A stretch of DNA of 10,197 nt from Clostridia bacterium (GTDB lineage: Bacteria > Bacillota > Clostridia > UBA1381 > UMGS1253): the NCBI GenBank assembly GCA_017411585.1, contig JAFQPV010000135.1:1-10197 (forward strand). Direction: 5' to 3'. Position 1 is the first letter of the stretch. Every line of letters starts with the position of its first letter. Positions 6,132 to 10,197 of this stretch are shown piece after piece. Both the position numbers and the translations under genes were made by a program. Under the pieces are notes generated by a model. That model had not been told where the DNA came from. It made no database searches and saw nothing but the letters and a program-made list of their open reading frames with translations.

Positions 6132-6149
6132 CCTTGTCATATCCTGTCT

Positions 6150-6800
6150 TCACTTTTGTTCATTGTATTTGCGCAGTCGAATTTCGTCATCCGCAACGTA
6201 TGCCAGCTCCGGATACGGCTGCGCCGTATACTGCGTGCCAGGTTTTTGACTGTAAAAATCGGCAATACGAATTTCAGACGGTGCAAGCTGCCATGCACAT
6301 ACAAATGCAGATGCATCACCGTTTTGCCCTGCCCACGCCGAGCCTGCGAGCTTACCGAGCACGATTATGCTGCCGCCGGCCTCCAGTCGCGCGCCGATAT
6401 GCACATCGCCGATGACAGTTAAATCGCCTTGCGCCTGCACCAGCATTCCGCTGCGCACCGTACCGACATAAGTACGGGATAGGTCTGCAGCTTTCTCTTT
6501 CTCGCGACAAAGTCGAACACAGACCTCTCTCTTCAGCTTTTCTCCAAGCCGTTGCTCTAAACGCAGCCGGTCTATCTCACCTAGACTTGCCCCGGAAATT
6601 TCAATGACACTGTTTTCTCCAAGCAAATCCGCAAGCAAAACGATCTTTTCCTCAACAGCAGCACATACATACGCACACCGTTTTTGCACATCCGTTTCCT
6701 GCATAGGCGCAAAAGAAAACTTAAGTCCGTCACGTATGCCGCGTACCCGAAACGGCATCATTTTTTGAACCTCTTCACACAATTCGCTACGCTGCTTCAA
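6150..6800 (-). CDS. minC: Septum site-determining protein MinC (TTG start)
   Basis: The 216-residue FtsZ assembly inhibitor is recruited to the membrane by MinD. The C-terminal half (about 108-190) is the typical right-handed beta-helix: RSGMLVQAQGDLTVIGDVHIGA, then AGGSIIVLGKLAGSAWAG and an end at APSEIRIAD. This domain dimerises and binds MinD. The N-terminal half (about 15-105) is the more variable FtsZ-inhibiting domain, here with FRVRGIRDGLKFSF and a long central helix. The start codon is TTG at 6800, chosen because a strong GGAGGAGAG lies just upstream at 6807-6815. The first in-frame ATG codons (residues 14 and 15) have no comparable site and fall close to the domain edge. It follows mrdA by 31 bases, so the two are probably co-transcribed. 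The beta-helix makes the assignment firm. Confidence 0.94.
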   Translation of the reverse strand: MKQRSELCEEVQKMMPFRVRGIRDGLKFSFAPMQETDVQKRCAYVCAAVEEKIVLLADLLGENSVIEISGASLGEIDRLRLEQRLGEKLKREVCVRLCREKEKAADLSRTYVGTVRSGMLVQAQGDLTVIGDVHIGARLEAGGSIIVLGKLAGSAWAGQNGDASAFVCAWQLAPSEIRIADFYSQKPGTQYTAQPYPELAYVADDEIRLRKYNEQK

Positions 6801-6806
6801 AAGAAT

Positions 6807-6815
6807 CTCTCCTCC
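6807..6815 (-). promoter_or_regulatory. Strong ribosome binding site supporting the minC TTG start
   Basis: GGAGGAGAG on the minus strand is 6 bases from TTG 6800 (8-10 from its GGAG cores). This is the only good ribosome site near the minC N-terminus. A rare start codon with a strong site may be a way of setting MinC level. Confidence 0.75.
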
Positions 6816-6831
6816 GAATGTAAGAATAGGC

Positions 6832-8901
6832 TTATCTTAAAAGTGTTTGTGCCGGCGGTGTATAGCGCATATCTGTCTCCACCGCAAAGTATTTATCCAT
6901 CACTGCTTTTGCAATCGGTGCAACATCCGAACCGGAATTACCATGCTCTACAACAATTGCAATTGCAATTTCCGGTCTGTCAAATGGTGCAAAGCCGACA
7001 AACACACCATTATCCGAGCCTCTTGCCACCTGCGCCGAGCCCGTTTTACCACCAACACGAATCGGATATTCTTCAAACACGCTGCTTGCCGTACCATCCT
7101 CAGTTACAGCGAGCATACCATTAAGCACCGCGTTAATATTCACATCCTTCATATTGATCTGCTCCACCATTTTTGGCTCTGTCGCATAAACAATACTGCC
7201 ATCTACAGGTGAGCGCACACTCTTGATAATATGCGGCTCGTAGCGGCTGCCGCCGTTGACAAGTGTGCAAATATAGTTTGCAAGCTGCAACGGTGTCATC
7301 AAATTGTCAGACTGCCCAATCGCCGCCTGCAGCGTATCGCCCGGTTGCCATCTGCCACCGCCGTTTTTCTCGCGGTCCTCCGGTCCCGCCAGTCGCCCTG
7401 CCGCTTCCTCGCTCGCAAGCTCAAAGCCCGTGCGCTGACCGAAGCCAAACATCTTGCCGTATTTATTTAACGTTTCAATGCCCATCAACCTACCGGACTC
7501 GTAATAGTAATAGTTGCAGGAATTTTTGATTGCATCCGTAACCGTCTGTGGTCCGTGCGTTTGTCCCCAACGGCTTTTCCAAATCCAACAGCGCGGCTGG
7601 TAGTCCGGATAGTATTTATATACACCTTCATCTTCGATAACCGTATTGGGCGTAACTGTCCCGGATTCAAGTGCCGCAATCGATGTCAGCATCTTAAAGG
7701 TAGAACCCGGCGGGTAGGCTGCCGAAAGCGCTCGATTCCACAACGGCATATTCTCATCCTTCAAAAGCTGATTATAAACCTTACTAAAATTCGAAATATC
7801 ATAGGTCGGATGCGATGCAATTGCCAAAACCTCGCCGGTGTTTACATCCATCACCACACCTGCACCGCAATAAGCATCGCCGCCGGATTTATACTTCGGG
7901 TCGCCGCCGCGTGCACGAATCTGCTCAATCGTTTCTGCAAGTGCCGTTTCCAAAGTCTCTTGCAGACCTGCATCCAGCGTCAGCGTTACGTAGTTGCCCT
8001 GCACCGGCTCAACTGTCAAATCCGACTGCACTTCAAAGCCGTTTTGTGTCTGCACAAGGCTGGCAGAGCCGTCCTCGCCCTTCAAATATGACTCGCATAC
8101 CTTTTCAATGCCTTGCTTGCCAATCATATCGCTCATGCGATAGCCGTCGCCTTTAAGCTCTTCGTATTCCGTATCGGAAATGCGCCCGATTCTGCCCAGA
8201 ATATGCGCCGCCATCGTCCCCCGACTGTAGCTGCGTACATATTCACTTGCGATGTTTACGCATTTATATTCCGCCTGACTTTCGCGGATTTTCGTCACCA
8301 ATTCCATGCTGATATCACTTGCCATCACAAACGGCTCTGACACAGAAAAACCACGTTTTTCCATTTCATAGCGCACGCCGACAATTTTACGTGCTTCCTG
8401 CGGCGTATAAGACGGTGCGACATCATAGCGCTCCTTCAGCGCTTCAATCACCTGCGGCGCGGTAATATCCGCATCGTATTCCATACTCTTTTTAAAGCGC
8501 GCCTCCGCTTTTTTGATTTCCTCTATATCACTGTAGCTTTCCGAGAAATTAAAGGAAAACGGCTCTTCGGAAATTGGAAGAGAATCCGAAACCTCAGCCC
8601 CATCACTTTCAATCATATCATAGAGCTTGAGCAAAATGTCGTTTAATTCTTCAGCTTCCAAGCCAATACGCTGAATCTGTACACAATAGCCAACCTCGTT
8701 TGTAATCAGCGGCACGCCGTAGCGGTCATAAATCTCGCCGCGCGGCGCGGCAATGTTCATGCGGCGCATCTGCTTTTGTTGTGAAATCTTCAAAAACTCG
8801 TCACCATTGATAATCTGCATATTAAAAAGACGCACCACAAAAATTGCGCATACAATCACTACAAACACAATATACACCGTAAGTCTCGGTTTCTTATCCA
8901 T
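6832..8901 (-). CDS. mrdA: Penicillin-binding protein 2, elongation-specific transpeptidase
   Basis: The 689-residue class B penicillin-binding protein cross-links side-wall peptidoglycan together with RodA and the MreBCD system. A short cytoplasmic tail is followed by one membrane anchor (about 8-27). The pedestal domain begins with the conserved AAPRGEIYDRYG (51-62) and includes YSRGTMAAHILGRIG (225-239). The transpeptidase domain (about 340-675) has all catalytic motifs: SxxK with nucleophile S400 and K403 in PPGSTFK, SxN at S461-C462-N463, and KTG at 619-621. IGQSDNLMTPLQLANY (528-543) is also a family hallmark. The ATG at 8901 is preceded by AAAGGAG. It sits 34 bases after mreD and 31 bases before minC, consistent with one transcript. 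The length, somewhat above that of E. coli PBP2, comes from a longer acidic pedestal segment around 98-140. Confidence 0.97.
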   Translation of the reverse strand: MDKKPRLTVYIVFVVIVCAIFVVRLFNMQIINGDEFLKISQQKQMRRMNIAAPRGEIYDRYGVPLITNEVGYCVQIQRIGLEAEELNDILLKLYDMIESDGAEVSDSLPISEEPFSFNFSESYSDIEEIKKAEARFKKSMEYDADITAPQVIEALKERYDVAPSYTPQEARKIVGVRYEMEKRGFSVSEPFVMASDISMELVTKIRESQAEYKCVNIASEYVRSYSRGTMAAHILGRIGRISDTEYEELKGDGYRMSDMIGKQGIEKVCESYLKGEDGSASLVQTQNGFEVQSDLTVEPVQGNYVTLTLDAGLQETLETALAETIEQIRARGGDPKYKSGGDAYCGAGVVMDVNTGEVLAIASHPTYDISNFSKVYNQLLKDENMPLWNRALSAAYPPGSTFKMLTSIAALESGTVTPNTVIEDEGVYKYYPDYQPRCWIWKSRWGQTHGPQTVTDAIKNSCNYYYYESGRLMGIETLNKYGKMFGFGQRTGFELASEEAAGRLAGPEDREKNGGGRWQPGDTLQAAIGQSDNLMTPLQLANYICTLVNGGSRYEPHIIKSVRSPVDGSIVYATEPKMVEQINMKDVNINAVLNGMLAVTEDGTASSVFEEYPIRVGGKTGSAQVARGSDNGVFVGFAPFDRPEIAIAIVVEHGNSGSDVAPIAKAVMDKYFAVETDMRYTPPAQTLLR

Positions 8902-8935
8902 GGGCGTCTCCTTTCATTCATTTTCGTAAAAAATG

Positions 8936-9427
8936 TTAATTCTGATTTATAAATGCATCCGCTATGCCGCGCACAGTCGGCATCATCAAAAGTCCTGCCA
9001 GCACAGTTAGAAGCGCTGACGGCAATACCGACCCCAAAAGCACCTGCCAATAATCCGACTGCTGCCAAAGTCCATAACACAAAATATAATAAAAAAACTC
9101 GTAAATAACCGCTGTAAAAAGCAAAAACAACAGCGTTGCCGCAAATTTTGCTTTAAACACATGCGGGCTAATCATTGTAATCAGCGCACAGCAAACCGCG
9201 CACAAAAGTGTCGCCACACCAAACAATGCCCCCGAGGTATAATCCAAAAGGATGCCGCATACAATGCCAAACGCCGCGGAATGCAGATAGTTGTTTTCAC
9301 GAACAGCAAAGCAGACCGCCGCCGCCAACAATAAATTTGGTGCCGTCTGCCCAAACCATATTTTCAAAAAAGTTGTCTGCAAAAGCAGTAACACAAGCAA
9401 TAAAACCGCTGATTTAAAATACTTCAT
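8936..9427 (-). CDS. mreD: Rod shape-determining membrane protein MreD
   Basis: The 163-residue integral membrane protein has about five hydrophobic segments (approximately 6-23, 30-42, 50-85, 95-120 and 128-149). Characteristic MreD sites are the QTTF segment near residue 18, APNLLL (29-34), and GILLDYTSGALFG (58-70), which contains the conserved Asp62 and Gly residues of the family. MreD links MreC and PBP2/RodA with the MreB filaments at the membrane. The ATG is 13 bases after the mreC stop, and the ribosome site GGGAAGG is modest and overlaps that stop region, suggesting translational coupling. Family sequence conservation is low in general, so the call rests on topology, these motifs and its position between mreC and mrdA. 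Confidence 0.93.
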   Translation of the reverse strand: MKYFKSAVLLLVLLLLQTTFLKIWFGQTAPNLLLAAAVCFAVRENNYLHSAAFGIVCGILLDYTSGALFGVATLLCAVCCALITMISPHVFKAKFAATLLFLLFTAVIYEFFYYILCYGLWQQSDYWQVLLGSVLPSALLTVLAGLLMMPTVRGIADAFINQN

Positions 9428-9440
9428 TCAAAGCCTTCCC

Positions 9441-10197
9441 TTAATTCTTTTTCAGCACTAAAACATAGCGTGTTTTTGCAAAATCCACCGCAGGCTCTAC
9501 CACAGCATACTGATTTACGCCCGTGGAATCCGCATGCAGCTCCGCAACCCTGCCGACCGCAATTCCCGAAGCAAACACTTCGCCAAGTCCGGAGGTTTCC
9601 AGCATATCGCCCACGACAATTTCTGCCTGCTTATTTACAAAGTTTAATTTGCACATACCATCCTTGCCAAGCTCTGTATCGCCGTCAAGCATAGCAACAT
9701 CTCCCGTGCGCACTACGCATACGCCGACCGTTGATGCCGTATCTACCAGCGTTGTCACGCGCGCCCAATTGAGACCGACCTCCTGCACCTGTCCAACCAA
9801 GCCAAGCTCCGTTACAACCATGTCCTGTGCCTTAATCCCACTCAGGCTACCTTTATTGATGGTGTAAGTATTGTACCAGTTGTCACTGCTCCAGCCAATG
9901 ATTTTTGCACCGGTCGACTGATAATCGTCATACGCCTCCTCTTGCAAATCCAGCAGTGCCTTCAGCTGCACGTTTTCTGCCGCAATCTCCTCGGTCGAAC
10001 GGTAATTTTGCTCTAAGTCTGCAATGCGCTTGGTCAAATCATCGTTTACCTTTTTATAATCCTGCATTTCAAAAAGAAAACCGAAAAAGCCGCTCACGCC
10101 GTCCGCCATACCGGTTACTGTTTTTTGCACAGGTGAAAACAGCGTGTTAAATGCATTTTCAAATACGGATGCACGGTTTCTCTGCAGCGTCGACAGC
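9441..10197 (-). CDS. mreC: Rod shape-determining protein MreC (N-terminus off window)
   Basis: The frame stays open to the right edge, giving 251 visible residues before the stop. The GTG at 10128-10130 is internal: the 22 residues before it (LSTLQRNRASVFENAFNTLF, then SP) continue the usual MreC sequence after the membrane anchor. The visible part starts in the periplasmic linker, continues with a coiled coil (about 47-85, with KRIADLEQN and ENVQLKALLDLQ), then two beta-barrel domains including KIIGWSSDNWYNTYTINKGS and GLVGQVQEV, and ends in VLVLKKN. MreC forms filaments outside the membrane and activates PBP2-RodA. The missing part should be a short cytoplasmic tail, the transmembrane helix and the true start. 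The upstream neighbour is expected to be mreB. Confidence 0.95.
   Translation of the reverse strand, partial: LSTLQRNRASVFENAFNTLFSPVQKTVTGMADGVSGFFGFLFEMQDYKKVNDDLTKRIADLEQNYRSTEEIAAENVQLKALLDLQEEAYDDYQSTGAKIIGWSSDNWYNTYTINKGSLSGIKAQDMVVTELGLVGQVQEVGLNWARVTTLVDTASTVGVCVVRTGDVAMLDGDTELGKDGMCKLNFVNKQAEIVVGDMLETSGLGEVFASGIAVGRVAELHADSTGVNQYAVVEPAVDFAKTRYVLVLKKN

Noticed and set aside
5846..6415. 189-codon open frame on the plus strand across minD, the hairpin and minC
   Set aside because: It is antisense to two well-supported genes, has low-complexity composition and no ribosome site.
7555..8091. 178-codon open frame on the plus strand
   Set aside because: It is antisense to the conserved PBP2 transpeptidase domain, rich in Cys, Arg and His, and has no ribosome site or recognisable motif.
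10128..10130. GTG as the start of mreC
   Set aside because: The frame continues upstream to the window edge with MreC-like sequence, and the required membrane anchor has not yet appeared, so the start is outside the window.

Overview
The window looks like a chromosomal segment of a low-to-mid GC Firmicute, most likely a gut-type member of Clostridia. The reasons are strong AGGAGG-type ribosome sites, sigma-A-like promoters, and a cell-shape/division cluster in the order mreC-mreD-mrdA-minC-minD-minE-mgsA, which is the clostridial arrangement. No tRNA, rRNA, CRISPR array, insertion sequence or phage gene was seen.

Layout. (1) Bases 1-654, minus strand: the N-terminal part of an exported protein with a signal peptide and a probable beta-sandwich domain, running off the left edge. 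(2) Bases 655-906: a divergent intergenic region with a good promoter for the leftward gene, a probable promoter for the rightward genes, and a small palindrome/direct-repeat set that could be an operator. (3) Bases 907-4419, plus strand: a three-gene apparent operon made of two tandem, closely related cytoplasmic proteins of unrecognised function (probably all-helical, with conserved His-rich motifs and an identical C-terminus), followed by an alpha-D-phosphohexomutase (phosphoglucomutase/phosphomannomutase family). (4) Bases 4429-4460: a perfect 14-bp hairpin acting as a shared terminator for the two converging units. (5) Bases 4481-10197, minus strand: methylglyoxal synthase, MinE, MinD, MinC, PBP2, MreD and a 5'-truncated MreC. 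Transcription runs right to left.

How the genes work together. MreC, MreD and PBP2 belong to the elongasome, which builds side-wall peptidoglycan. MinC, MinD and MinE place the division septum by blocking FtsZ near the poles. MgsA makes methylglyoxal from dihydroxyacetone phosphate and appears to be transcribed at least partly from its own promoter. A hairpin with a U-tract sits between minC and minD, so the division genes may be partly uncoupled from the upstream shape genes. rodA, often found between minE and mgsA in Clostridium, is absent here.

The least explained part is the paralogue pair with its phosphohexomutase. The context points to intracellular sugar metabolism, but the sequence alone does not give a reaction.
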